Part shown: piece after piece, positions 1-9,857 of the stretch | Numbering within the stretch: position 1 is the stretch's first letter | Layout of the letters: each line of letters opens with the position of its first letter | DNA from: Fragilariopsis cylindrus CCMP1102 | Lineage: Eukaryota > Bacillariophyta > Bacillariophyceae > Bacillariales > Bacillariaceae | Direction of reading: 5' to 3' | Assembly (NCBI GenBank): GCA_900095095.1 | Contig: FMBT01000289.1 | Location: 558,001-622,000 of the forward strand | Length of the DNA: 64,000 nucleotides | Position numbers and translations under genes: made by a program | The notes under the pieces: model-generated | The model's database searches: none | What the model was told of the DNA's origin: nothing | What the model saw: only the letters and a program-made list of their open reading frames with translations

Positions 1-50
1 ATTGACTATACGTTCATTCGTTTCATTTAAACCGGGGTTTTATTACGTAC

Positions 51-1112
51 CTTATCAGTATCAGATTCATCAATATATCCTGCAATGGTTCCATATTGTT
101 CAATTTTAATTTGTCGTCTTGCTGATGCTTTGTGTTGAAACGTATAGGATATTTTACGACCAATGAATGTATGTCCATCAAGTCTCCATGGTGGATCACT
201 ACTGGAAATCTCAGCAGCTTTTTTACCATCTTCTTTCTTCTTCCTTTTCTTATTTTTCTTTGCCGCTGCCGATGTGCCATCACCATCGTTTTTGTCGTCT
301 TTTGCTGCTTTTTTTAGTAAATTTTTAAAATGTTTCATTGCAGCTGCTTTGGAATTAAAGATATATTCATCTGGTGATGTTATTGTATATCGTGATCCTT
401 TCCGGGATGCTAACCATGTTATATCGAAACCAAGTGTCACAGCTAATTCTGCTGGATCTTCACCTGGACGCATGTCAATTTCTTCAATGTCCTCTTGTGT
501 TGCATTATCACCATGATATAAAACAGAATAGAAAAATTCATCCCCATTCTTCTTTTTTGGCTTTTTCAATACAGTGGCTGACCACCATTCATCATCATAC
601 ATTACTTGTACAATATCACCCTTTGAATATAATGCTGTTGGCGTTAATAAATGTGATCCAGTATTGTTAGTATTTGTATTTGTAGTGGTGTCGGATTTTT
701 TGTTGTTGTTGTTCGTAATTTCATCAGTACCAGTACCAGTACCAGTACCAGTTGTTGTGATTGTAGGATCAAGTGTCCCTTCTACAACGAATCGTGCTGC
801 TGCTTTTTGTGCCGCCTCATGATGTAACCACATATACTTAGTTTGATTTCTTTTACCTCCCAATGCATGAATCCGATCTTTAATGATGACCCGTTTCAGT
901 TTCTTGACCTTATTATTCCCGTCTTTGTCTTTGTCTTCATCATTATCATCTTCAACATCAACAACTTCTTCTTCGATAATTTTACGTTCAACTTTCCAAT
1001 CCATAGGATAACCAAGTGCATACGCTAACTGTTTTTGACTTGTACTTGTTTTAGTTGGATGTGGATCGTATAAAGCTTTCGCATAAATTTGAGATATAGT
1101 ATACGACGACAT
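51..1112 (-). CDS. Tudor/agenet-like domain protein, 3' part outside the window
   Basis: The first exon encodes 354 residues and ends at base 51 with an AAG|GTACGT splice donor. The reading frame only appears to stop at 27, because that is intron read-through; the rest of the gene lies left of the window. Residues about 163-216 (GDIVQVMYDDEWWSATV, then YSVLYHGD) look like an SH3-like Tudor/agenet fold, which in other proteins binds methylated lysine or arginine. A second possible module near 308-354 has the pattern GHTFIGRKI...GTIAGYIDESD. Between them are acidic, Thr/Asn-rich and Lys-rich spacers typical of diatom nuclear proteins. The exact role is unknown. The gene is divergent from the E2F gene, sharing an 849-base intergenic region. 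Confidence 0.7.
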
Positions 1113-1961
1113 TGTTTGTTATGTTTTGTTTCGTCTTTTTTTTTAATGTGTACTGCCTAGCTAAATGAAGAAAGATACTTGTACTTGTGCTGTACTTGTG
1201 TTAGTCCTAGAGCATTAGTTGATTGTTGTCGCTTGATAGTCTTTGTGTGGTTTGTTTGTCGTACTAGCTTCATGTCATTTGTTGTGTGTTGTTGGAGTGC
1301 GATGGATTGATTTCGTGATTTTGCCTCTTCATATCATCCTACATCCTCATAGTATGTAGTGTATGGAACATATGTAGTCGGCCTATGTACGAATATCAAA
1401 GATAGATATACTGAACATACACTAATTAAGGTATGTACGTATGGTGTGCCCCTTTCTTTTTATTCGTAAGACCAATTCTTGCAACGGAAATGTAAATCGT
1501 TTTGATTTGTTTTTAACCTAAGTATGGGTATGTTTACATGCCGTTGCGATGGATGCGGAGTCACAGATCGGAACGTTGGAGATATGACTCTTATAAATTG
1601 GCGCGCAAAATACGATTCACACATTCTCATCAAAGTTGAAGCAAGCCAATACCCCCAAATTCTTCCAAGTCTCGTGGTCTCTGCCTAAAACGACAGCCGA
1701 GCAGAAATAAGGCGATTATCGCGTTGTAGTTGTCACAATATATCAAGTAGACGGATAAATGAAGATTTGGATTTTGGTTCATTGGAATCAGCAATTCAAT
1801 ACTCAACTGTAGTTTCGTAATAGCTATTCTAGGACCCCGATGCTTGTAGTACTACTCGCAGATACAATACACGTTTTCAAAAAAGAAGTAACTAAGTAGT
1901 CGGTACAGTAGTAATCGACAGAACAAAGTAATTATTGTAGTAATTTGGTATTGTATATTAT
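1113..1961. other. Divergent intergenic region (Tudor-like gene / E2F)
   Basis: This 849-base region separates two divergently transcribed genes, so it should hold both promoters. I see no coding segment or RNA gene in it. The one notable element is a TATA-like and E2F-like motif pair at 1591-1610, listed separately. Confidence 0.5.
1591..1610 (+). promoter_or_regulatory. TATA-like element overlapping an E2F-type site upstream of the E2F gene
   Basis: TTATAAATTGGCGCGCAAAA contains a TATA-like box followed directly by ATTGGCGC. That matches the plant E2F consensus WTTSSCSS and sits in a GCGCGC core. It lies about 350 bases upstream of the E2F start codon, in the shared divergent promoter. Autoregulation of E2F genes is known in animals and plants, so a self-regulatory site is plausible, but this is inference from one short motif. 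Confidence 0.35.
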
Positions 1962-2370
1962 ATGTCAGATCCAAGTTCACGGGTAGGAGCAAGTCGAGCA
2001 GCAGCACCAGCAACAGCAGTAACTAGCCATTCGACTTCGGCACCATCTTCCACTTCAACCGCACAACCGCAACCGCAACCTGCATCAGCTCCAGTAGGAC
2101 ATCCAGCGTATCCACAACAACAACATCATCAAGAACATCCTCCACATCCATACTACCAACCATCATCATCTGAAATGGCGACATCTTACGCCACTTATCC
2201 ATCGGGACCGGGACAACAGCAGCAGCAGCAGCAGCAGCAGCAATATCATCATTATCAAGGCGGAGCTCCTCATCCTTCTCAAAAACATTCACCACCACCG
2301 CATCCACAGCAAGCAGGACCACCTATTGGACCTGGACCTCCTCCTCCGTCTTCTTCGCATGCTCATCATC

Positions 2371-2406
<36 letters not shown>

Positions 2407-4750
2407 ATTCACATTCACATGCACATCCTTCTCACCATCCTGGGCATTACCCGAATAGTTATCCTCATTATCCGAATCAACATCACCAACGAGGAGGACC
2501 AACCGGTGCAGGTGGCCCTCACAGTATGCCTCCACCGCCAGATGGTTATCCACAATATCCTCATCATCATCAACAACAACATCATAGATATCCCCATCCC
2601 GGTAGTGTTGTCGGTGGAAGAAGACCACCGTCATCCGTTACTGCTGTAACTCCAGAGTCGGGACAATATCCATCAGAAGCCGCAACAACTGCAGCTGCTA
2701 ATGCTGCTAGTATATTTGCAAGTCCACCACAACGAGGAGGCAGTTGTATCAATTCCAGTATGAAACGAGGAGCATTAACAACACCAAAGATCACACCAGG
2801 TAGTAAACGTAGTCGAGGAGTAGGACATACTCCAGATGTTGGATCGGTATCATCATCATCATCGATTGGTGGTGGTAGTCGATCATTGTCAGCAGGAATA
2901 TCAACAACAACGGGTATGGGAGGAGGACATGGACATGGACATCGAGGAGCAGTGGGAGGAGTAGGAACACCATCATCAACTTTATCTGCTCATCCATCAC
3001 GGTATGATTCATCATTAGGATTATTGACTAAAAAATTTGTACAAATATTAAGAAGTTCACCTGAAAATTCATTGGATTTGAACCGTGCTGCATCTGAATT
3101 AGGGGTACAAAAACGTCGTATATATGACATTACGGTACGTTATAAGTTATATGTGAAATTGAATTGAATTGAATCAAATCAAATCAAACCTCATTGAAAT
3201 ACAGTAGAATACAATACAATACGTGTAGGGTGTAAGCAACCAACAACTGTAGAAGCTAACTTGTTTCTTTCTTTTTAACTCTCTTCTACCTTTTCCTTCT
3301 AAAGAATGTCTTGGAGGGGATCGGGTTACTGGTAAAACGGGGAAAGAATCATGTATCTTGGAATGAAAATCCACCAGAAACAGCCGCACAGGTCGTCGCA
3401 GAAGGAATGGCGGCAGCAGCCGCTAAAAGAAACGGTACTGATGGGGATAGTGTCGCTAGTCCGCCACCAATTAAAGTAACGAATCCAAAAAAAAGTGTTA
3501 AAAATTCTGCAGAATATGAAGAAATGAAAAAGAAATTGGAAACATTAAAGGAGGAGGAACGTAATGTCGATCGGTACCTCGAATACTTAAAGGATCAGGC
3601 AGCTGTATTTAATGGACGTCAACCACCATCACGGGAACAACTTGTTTACCTACCAGCAGGAGTAAATAATGTACCAGAACAGATGTATGTTAAATTTGAG
3701 GATATAACCAACATGGAAGGATACAAATCAGAAACGGTTATCGGAATCCGGGCACCAACCGGAACATCATTGGAGGTTCCCGATCCAGATCAGGGTATGA
3801 AACCTGGTGAACGTCGATACGAAATGTATTTAAACAGTAAGGGAACTGAACATCCAAGTATGCGAGGCAGTCCAGAAAGTAAGGGAGGAGAACCTATCAA
3901 CGTATATCTAGTTCAACCTCGAGCCGATAAGAAAAAAAGCGATTCACAGCAACAACAAGGAGAAGGAGAAGGAGAAGGACAACAAGTTCCAGGTGTTGTC
4001 CAAGAGACACCGTCACCTCAACGATCTTCTTCCAAAGTTGGAGAAGAATCAAAAGCTTCTGCGAAAATCGAAGGAGATGAAAGGTCCGATCAGCGGCAGC
4101 CATTGTCCTTTCGTCCTCATTCTAGTGGTGGACATTCTGATCGGCATAATATGTATGACATGCCACCACCATCTGGTCATGGAGGGGAATACGGTCATGA
4201 AGGTGAAAGACATCGGAAGGATATACAATACCATTCTCCTCATGGCGATCCTTCTTGGGGAGGACCACCTCCGTATGGCCACGGTGGTACGCCACCACCG
4301 CCTGGATATTACCCTCCTCATCATCACATGGAGAGAGGAGGGGATCTTGAACGAGACTATCGTCCACCTCGAGGAGGAGAAACATCCGCTTCACGACCAC
4401 CACCCGGCCGGGAGGATGCCTTCCGCCCTCATTCGCATCATTACCACCAACTCTCTCATGAAATGGGTAGGACTGCATCCTCTGGAGGTGATGAGCCACA
4501 ACAACAAGGTCCTTCTAGCCAGCAACATTTGCTCACAATGCCTCTACAGTCACCTAGTGAGCCATTTCATCACTTCTCTTCTCCTTCTGGCTTTACACCT
4601 CCTAGAGCTCGAGAGCGGGTTCACACCTCTGGAGGAGACATACAATTTCCTGTCCTATCACTTACCAACGATAGTGCTCGAGAATACAACGAAGGATGGC
4701 AGCCACCTCATCCAAAAATATCCAAGGGTCCAAAAGAGTCTCGCAGATAA
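1962..4750 (+). CDS. E2F family transcription factor (two exons)
   Basis: The CDS joins 1962-3134 and 3305-4750, about 872 residues. The 170-base intron (GTACGT...AAAG) splits the hallmark helix exactly: exon 1 ends QKRRIYDIT and exon 2 begins NVLEGIGLL. The winged-helix DNA-binding domain covers about residues 347-415. It is followed by a coiled coil and marked-box dimerisation region at about 459-593, with [14 protein letters not shown] and INVYLVQP as clear signatures. E2F binds TTTSSCGC-type sites with a DP partner to control G1/S genes. The first 340 residues and the tail are low-complexity Gln/His/Pro/Ser. No separate retinoblastoma-binding motif is obvious in the C-terminal tail. The protein is longer than animal E2Fs because of the disordered arms. 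Confidence 0.93.
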
Positions 4751-5699
4751 AGCAAAGAACGCAGCACAACTGACTACAATGAACTAAATAAGGTCGAATT
4801 CGATTCAACCCAATGTTTTTTGGTCAATTTTGTTGTCTTTCGTTGCTTAAAAATAATAATACAAGGGGCGGGAAAATAATACTGCAAAATATTCAAAAAG
4901 GAATAAGATTCTCTGCTACAACAATTATAGATGATTCTAGATAGATTCTTTTCGCACCAATTATATTCAATTGTGACGTGCGGTCAGAGCGTAGATTCTA
5001 GAAAAGTGTTTATGTGATAAAATAAATTAGTTTATAGTATCTCATCATTATACTGTACCTTCATTTTAATAATTCATGTTAGTACTGTGTTGGCATTGCC
5101 TTGTAGTCTTTTTTTGTAATACTAACTAATTAGTACAAGGTCAATGCTTGCTGTTTGATATTCATCGTGTTTGACTGATTCCCTTACTGTAGTGCCACAC
5201 AGTACATCCATTCTCACTAATGTACCTTCTTACTCTAGCTAGTTGCTCCTAACAAATTCCACGCCCTTCAATATTTTTCAACATTTTCAAATCTTTCACA
5301 TCATAGAGTTGTCTTTCCCTTTTAAAAATCTATTAGAGGATATGCAGTAAGCAAAGGATGTCTAGGACCAAACAATCCATGGTCCTATTGAATGTCAAAA
5401 GAAAAACATCTTTGTTGGAAAACAATATACTGTTCACAGTATAATATGTCAAGTTTTCTCTCTATTAAAATGGTATCACTTTATAAGAACCCTGCCTAGC
5501 TAATAGATGACATACTGTACTTATCTAAGAAAATGGGGGGGGGGGTGTTAGAGAAACTATGTTTTTTCGCCAAAAATATCGAAAGTTCGAAAAAGATACA
5601 CTCAAAAGAACAAAACAGCCAAGCATGAAGAATGAAGAATGCAAATGAGCCGATGAACCATTTCTACGCTTATAAAGGTTTGTATATACAACACACACC
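4751..5699. other. Intergenic region
   Basis: No gene is visible in these 949 bases. The region is AT-rich and includes an 11-base G run at 5535-5545. It presumably holds the E2F 3' UTR and the promoter of the next gene. Confidence 0.5.
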
Positions 5700-7322
5700 A
5701 TGTCCGACTATGAAGTAGCAATGTCGATATACAACGATAACAGCCCTGATGAGGAGGAGGAAGATGACGACAATGATGATATTGAAGACGAACTTGAAAG
5801 ACTTCGTACGGTTCTTGAAAACGATTCGAAATTACCGGAGAATATTCGATATCAAATCAAACAATTGACAAGGAAATGCCTTGTAGATATTTCTGATATC
5901 CTAAATTCATGGATAATTACCACTGCATGCATCAATAAAATTAATACAAGTATTATAGCTAACACCACTGATAACAATGATGACGAGGACGGCGGCGGTG
6001 GTAGTCAAGAGCTACAAGAATTAAAAGAACAGGTGAAAACCGTTGTAAATGTACTCCCTGATTCATTATCAGATCATAATCGATACGAAAGAATTGGTAG
6101 TATTGATCTGTCACGTCGGTATCCTATTCTTGCCGCATGCGGAAAGTATAAGAAAAAAAATTCGAATAATGATTGGATGTCATCATCTGATGATGATAGT
6201 GACAGCGACGACGACGACAACAGCAATGGTGGTGGTAATGATGGTAATGCCGACAACGAAAGTCGACGTCGACGTCGTGGTTCTTCTGATAGCAACCAAG
6301 TTTGGGAATGCAATAATGACTGGATGTCATCATCATCTGATGATAGTGACAGCGACGACGACGACGACGACAGCAACCAAGTTTGGGAATGCAATGAAAA
6401 TGCGGTTCGACTTGTACCCTTATTGGCAAAATTGGGGATTAAATACACAACACAAAAACATGACTTATTTCCAAAGGAAATATTACTGAAATTTTTACTT
6501 CGCTCAAGTCGTACCTCGGCCAAAAAAGACAATATATTACATCAAAAACTTGTTGATGAACGATATTTAGATGCAATGAAAGCATTAAAAAGGATGGATT
6601 TATTCCATAAAGAAGATATTGGACGATTTGCTTTATTAGATGCATGGTTTAAATGGAATTGTAAAGGTATGATCAGTAATCTGAATACATTGCGATTTGA
6701 ATTTTTGGTTGATATGAACCCTAATTGCTTAAAGGCGGAAATCCCACGTGTTTCCGGGCGTTGTTATTCGACTCGTCGGAGCATAGGTATGTCGGTACAG
6801 CATCGTTCATCTACCGACACTATGTTACATTCAACAACCGGAGAATCGTTTTCAAGTATTTGTGGATTTGAAGCTGTTTTGAAAGCAGGTATGTATCATT
6901 TTCCGAATGAAGTTGGATTTTTGTTTCATAGGAACTATCGAGACAACTTCGAGACTCCCTACCAACTAGCATGTTCAAAATTTGGTAAAAAGAAGGTATC
7001 GGACGTTGTTCGTAAGATATGTTTCACTCGTCGAAAACAAGAACAAGAACAAAAAGGCGACGATGATGATGATGATGAACAATCATCAGCGAGTCTTCCA
7101 TCAACGAAATCGTTCATTTTAGCAGTAACCGATCAATCTATTCATTTAGACAGTATATATGTTCAATTATGTCGAAATCCTGCCCTGATACAACAGTTAT
7201 CATCGTCATCCAAATTATTTGATGGAGAGGATGGCGACGACGACGATGGTAGTGTTTTCGCGAGGGTAGCAAATGAGGCCTTTCCGCCAGTATCGTCATG
7301 CCGAAAAAAGCGAAAAAGATAG
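5700..7322 (+). CDS. Ankyrin-like repeat family protein of pennate diatoms
   Basis: This is a single-exon protein of 540 residues. It resembles a large family I know from pennate diatoms, with successive helical blocks: NAVRLVPLLAKLG, then a KLVDERYLDAMKALKRMDLFHKEDI-type block, then LRFEFLVDMNPNCLK, then an AGMYHFPNEVGFLFHRNYRDN-type block followed by TPYQLACSKFGKKKVSDVVRK. The last segments behave like ankyrin helices. Function is unknown; protein binding is the usual guess. The N-terminus is acidic. A segment of about 40 codons near 6165-6395 (NNDWMSSS, Ser/Asp run, NQVWEC) is an imperfect tandem duplication unique to this copy. The start ATG is preceded by ACACACC, a reasonable context. 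Confidence 0.72.
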   Translation: MSDYEVAMSIYNDNSPDEEEEDDDNDDIEDELERLRTVLENDSKLPENIRYQIKQLTRKCLVDISDILNSWIITTACINKINTSIIANTTDNNDDEDGGGGSQELQELKEQVKTVVNVLPDSLSDHNRYERIGSIDLSRRYPILAACGKYKKKNSNNDWMSSSDDDSDSDDDDNSNGGGNDGNADNESRRRRRGSSDSNQVWECNNDWMSSSSDDSDSDDDDDDSNQVWECNENAVRLVPLLAKLGIKYTTQKHDLFPKEILLKFLLRSSRTSAKKDNILHQKLVDERYLDAMKALKRMDLFHKEDIGRFALLDAWFKWNCKGMISNLNTLRFEFLVDMNPNCLKAEIPRVSGRCYSTRRSIGMSVQHRSSTDTMLHSTTGESFSSICGFEAVLKAGMYHFPNEVGFLFHRNYRDNFETPYQLACSKFGKKKVSDVVRKICFTRRKQEQEQKGDDDDDDEQSSASLPSTKSFILAVTDQSIHLDSIYVQLCRNPALIQQLSSSSKLFDGEDGDDDDGSVFARVANEAFPPVSSCRKKRKR

Positions 7323-7445
7323 TAAGACGAAGACGTAGCACAAGGTCGTACGTTGTCAAACAGTTATTAGTTACATAATCAGATGATGCCCATGCCATAT
7401 CCAAACTAAATGGGCCCATACTCATACAGGCCAGCAACTAACCAT

Positions 7446-7920
7446 AGCCACAGTCCCTACTGAGTCATGAGTTCCTTTCCAGCCGTCAGTCTTGTAATAT
7501 CTGCTATCGATATTCCAATAGCACTTTAACTGAACCATAAATACATCTCCTAAAATCTTATCTTCGATAATATCCTTTCCATACAGAAGGGGGTGAATAT
7601 CTACTTTGCATTACAGCAAAAACATATTTATGATTCGTTAGAGCTTTATGAATTACTTTCTCACATTTTGCTTTTGATAACCCGATAGGTTTCTCAACTA
7701 CAACACGAATTCCCTTATCTAAAACTAAAGAAGCTTGATCAGAGTGAAGTCCATTTGGTGTACAGATATTGATAACATCAATATCCAAATTTGCATCTAA
7801 CAATTCTTCTATCGATTGAAAAAAATTGGTTTCATACTTTTCAATTCCTAGTAATGATTTCTCTCTATTATCACACAAGGTAACCAATTCTGATTCCTCA
7901 TTTCCAATAATCATTTCTGC
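7446..7920 (-). pseudogene. Fragment of a bacterial-type Gfo/Idh/MocA oxidoreductase, frameshifted
   Basis: On the minus strand the frame from about 7920 to 7578 reads AEMIIGNEESELVTLCD, then VINICTPNGLHSDQA, then VVVEKPIGLSK and AVMQSRYSPPSVW. This is the N-terminal half of an NAD(P)-dependent Gfo/Idh/MocA sugar dehydrogenase, including the conserved EKP motif. The frame breaks near 7578. Homology appears to resume in another frame (DIIEDKILGDVFMVQL, then YWNIDSRYYKTDGWKGTH) down to about 7446 and then fades. The nucleotide-binding GxGxxG start and the C-terminal half are missing, so it cannot make an active enzyme. The sequence style looks bacterial (Bacteroidetes-like, by impression only). 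It abuts the RING gene and supplies that gene's stop codon. Confidence 0.72.
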
Positions 7921-8762
7921 ACACTGCCTGCTTTTTGATTGCAAATAGGACAGCATCCACTCTTTTCCATGCATCGCGATGCACATAAGTGGCAAACTGC
8001 CAAATGACCACACGGGACAAATGCTGTGGACTTTTGAGCATCGGAGCAAATAATGCATTGTCCAAAGTCTTTTTTGTAGCAGGGAATACCATCTGCGGCG
8101 ACTGCAGCTGCAGCTGCAGCTGAATTTGCCATCCAGCAGCGTATCAGGTTGGTGAGTTTATGGATCTCGCGGCCACCATTTTGTGGTGATAGTTGCGGTA
8201 TGATTTTTCGCATATGATCTCTGGCGTGGTCTTGCATGGCATCAGGTAAAAGGTAAATAAATCCTTCTAGTAAATCAAAGTGTTCCCGAAAGAGTGACGA
8301 TACTTCGTCGCAGACTTGTCCAAGTCCACGATCTTTGGACTGGTACATGTGAAGGACACGCAAAAATGCTCAGTATTTTTTTGGTTGTGCAGCAAATCGT
8401 TTCTTGACCTTGACCACGAGGTTAATGGCATCGTCAAATGCAGGTTCGGTGCTATTGCTATTAGTATTCTGAGTATAGGTGCGGCGAAAGATACGGGTCG
8501 ACGTCTGTCCCGTAGTGTGGGTGGTCCTCGTTGTCGAAAAAGTCGTCGCTGCGGATAGTGACAACGGCAAGGATGATTGAAGCAAAGGTAGGACTATCGG
8601 TGTAGGACCAGGGGTGGACGATGATAATAAAAATGACGATGATGCGAATGATGCATCCGTGACATTACTGTTGCCGGTGGTATCGTCATTTGCGTGAATT
8701 TCCTGAATCATCGTACGGAGACGTTGCGATCGACGAGGCTCGGCACGCGCTACACGTAGTAA
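7911..8762 (-). pseudogene. PAH domain + RING finger gene, interrupted by an in-frame TGA
   Basis: Read on the minus strand, this encodes a Ser/Thr-rich region, then a Sin3-type paired amphipathic helix, then a C-terminal RING. The PAH begins FDDAINLVVKVKKRFAAQPK and resumes after a TGA at 8370-8372 as AFLRVLHMYQSK, ending DLLEGFIYLLPDAMQDHAR. The frame is the same on both sides, so this is a nonsense change and not an indel. The RING is CIIC...CGH...CHLC...CPIC, the HC type found in E3 ubiquitin ligases. The 5' end is unclear: there is no convincing ATG, and TTTTTTTGCAG at about 8763 looks like a splice acceptor, only 37 bases from the neighbouring gene's stop. The last three codons and stop lie in the bacterial-type fragment. 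It may be a pseudogene, or the TGA may be an assembly error. Confidence 0.65.
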
Positions 8763-8804
8763 CTGCAAAAAAATGCTATCCAGTCATACCTTCCGTTTGC
8801 TGAA

Positions 8805-9857
8805 TCACTTCTCGACCATGGTGTGGGTCCAGTGGGGCTTCTTGTAACAATCTGGATATCCGTCTGGGCCAATAGGAACAGTCCCATTCCCAGTCCTACC
8901 AAAGTAACCTTGCTTACAATGGGCTAGGTATTCTTTATTTGAGACAGGTTCCATTCCTTTGAGCGCCATCATCCGTTCCATCCATTTCCAAATGTTGCAA
9001 TACTCCCACATACATTTTTTGTTGAGCTTGAATCTTGAATAATACACGGGATCAAAACGGAACACGACAGGAAAGAGTAGCACGTCCGCTTCGGTCAAAG
9101 AATCACCCGCGAGAAACTTGCGTCTCGCCAAAATTTTCTCTGTTTTGTCGATTGCCTCAAAGAAATTTTCGTAGGCCGCTTCGTAGGCGGCTTGAGTGGA
9201 AGAGAAACCAGCCTTGTAAGCACCATTTGCGATTTCTTTGTAGACCCAATCGTTAATCTCATCAATTTGTAAACGAAGGGTCGCAGGATACAGATCAATG
9301 CTACTTGAATGCGTTCCAAGGCCACGCATGGATGTACCAAACATTCGGAGAATCTCAGCACTCTCGTTGCTCACAACAGTCTTCGTTTTCTTATCGAACA
9401 AAATGGGCACTGATTTTTGGTCGGTGATTCCAGCCAACTCGTAAATTTCAATAATGTATTTCTTTCCGTTGACATTATCCACAGTACAACTGTCAAATAT
9501 TGTATGCTTTCCATTGCTGCCAACCTGACCTTCAGGTTGAAATTTCCAAAGATTCGGTCCCAACAGCTCATCATCGCCGCTTCGGTTGGGAAAGACAACA
9601 TCTACACTAATGATATCTTCAAGTCCTAGAATGGCCCTCCCCAAAAGCACGCGATGGCACCACGGACAATTGTAGGCAACGTATAAATGGTAGCGATCCC
9701 GCTCCGGAGGATAAGCTCCGTCTCTTGTGATCCAGTTGCGTGCTGTGGCTACACCACGAACGAATTCGCCCTTGGCTGGACGTTCAGCAGCGCTGGTTGG
9801 GTCGTCGGTAGTGACACCATCACTTCCCACCACTAGCTGTTTTTCTTCACTGTTCAT
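8805..9857 (-). CDS. Glutathionyl-hydroquinone reductase (Xi-class GST, ECM4/YqjG-like)
   Basis: This 350-residue cytosolic-type enzyme reduces glutathionyl-hydroquinones, releasing hydroquinone and GSSG. The thioredoxin-like domain holds the active motif AYNCPWCHR at residues 61-69, with Cys64 as the expected catalytic cysteine. The residue before His is Cys67, where many homologues have Ala. The family features after it are clear: LLGPNLWKFQPEG, the VPILFDKKT strand with NESAEILRMF binding the glutathione glutamate, and the all-helical C-terminal domain with FLAGDSLTEADVLLFPVVFRFDPVYY. Length fits the family. No targeting peptide is evident. The neighbouring PAH-RING gene starts only about 40 bases downstream on the same strand. 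Confidence 0.92.
   Translation of the reverse strand: MNSEEKQLVVGSDGVTTDDPTSAAERPAKGEFVRGVATARNWITRDGAYPPERDRYHLYVAYNCPWCHRVLLGRAILGLEDIISVDVVFPNRSGDDELLGPNLWKFQPEGQVGSNGKHTIFDSCTVDNVNGKKYIIEIYELAGITDQKSVPILFDKKTKTVVSNESAEILRMFGTSMRGLGTHSSSIDLYPATLRLQIDEINDWVYKEIANGAYKAGFSSTQAAYEAAYENFFEAIDKTEKILARRKFLAGDSLTEADVLLFPVVFRFDPVYYSRFKLNKKCMWEYCNIWKWMERMMALKGMEPVSNKEYLAHCKQGYFGRTGNGTVPIGPDGYPDCYKKPHWTHTMVEK

Noticed and set aside
2323-2634. Minus-strand frames rich in Val and Asp opposite E2F exon 1
   Set aside because: Antisense of Gln/His-rich codons. The E2F frame is supported by a full winged helix and a clean intron.
3135-3167. E2F ending at 3167 as a 401-residue protein
   Set aside because: The last ten codons are intron. 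Splicing at 3134/3305 restores the conserved RRIYDIT-NVLEGIG helix.
8370-8372. TGA in the PAH as selenocysteine or tryptophan
   Set aside because: The PAH position does not call for Cys or Trp, no SECIS-like hairpin was seen, and no other gene here uses TGA as sense. A nonsense change is simpler.
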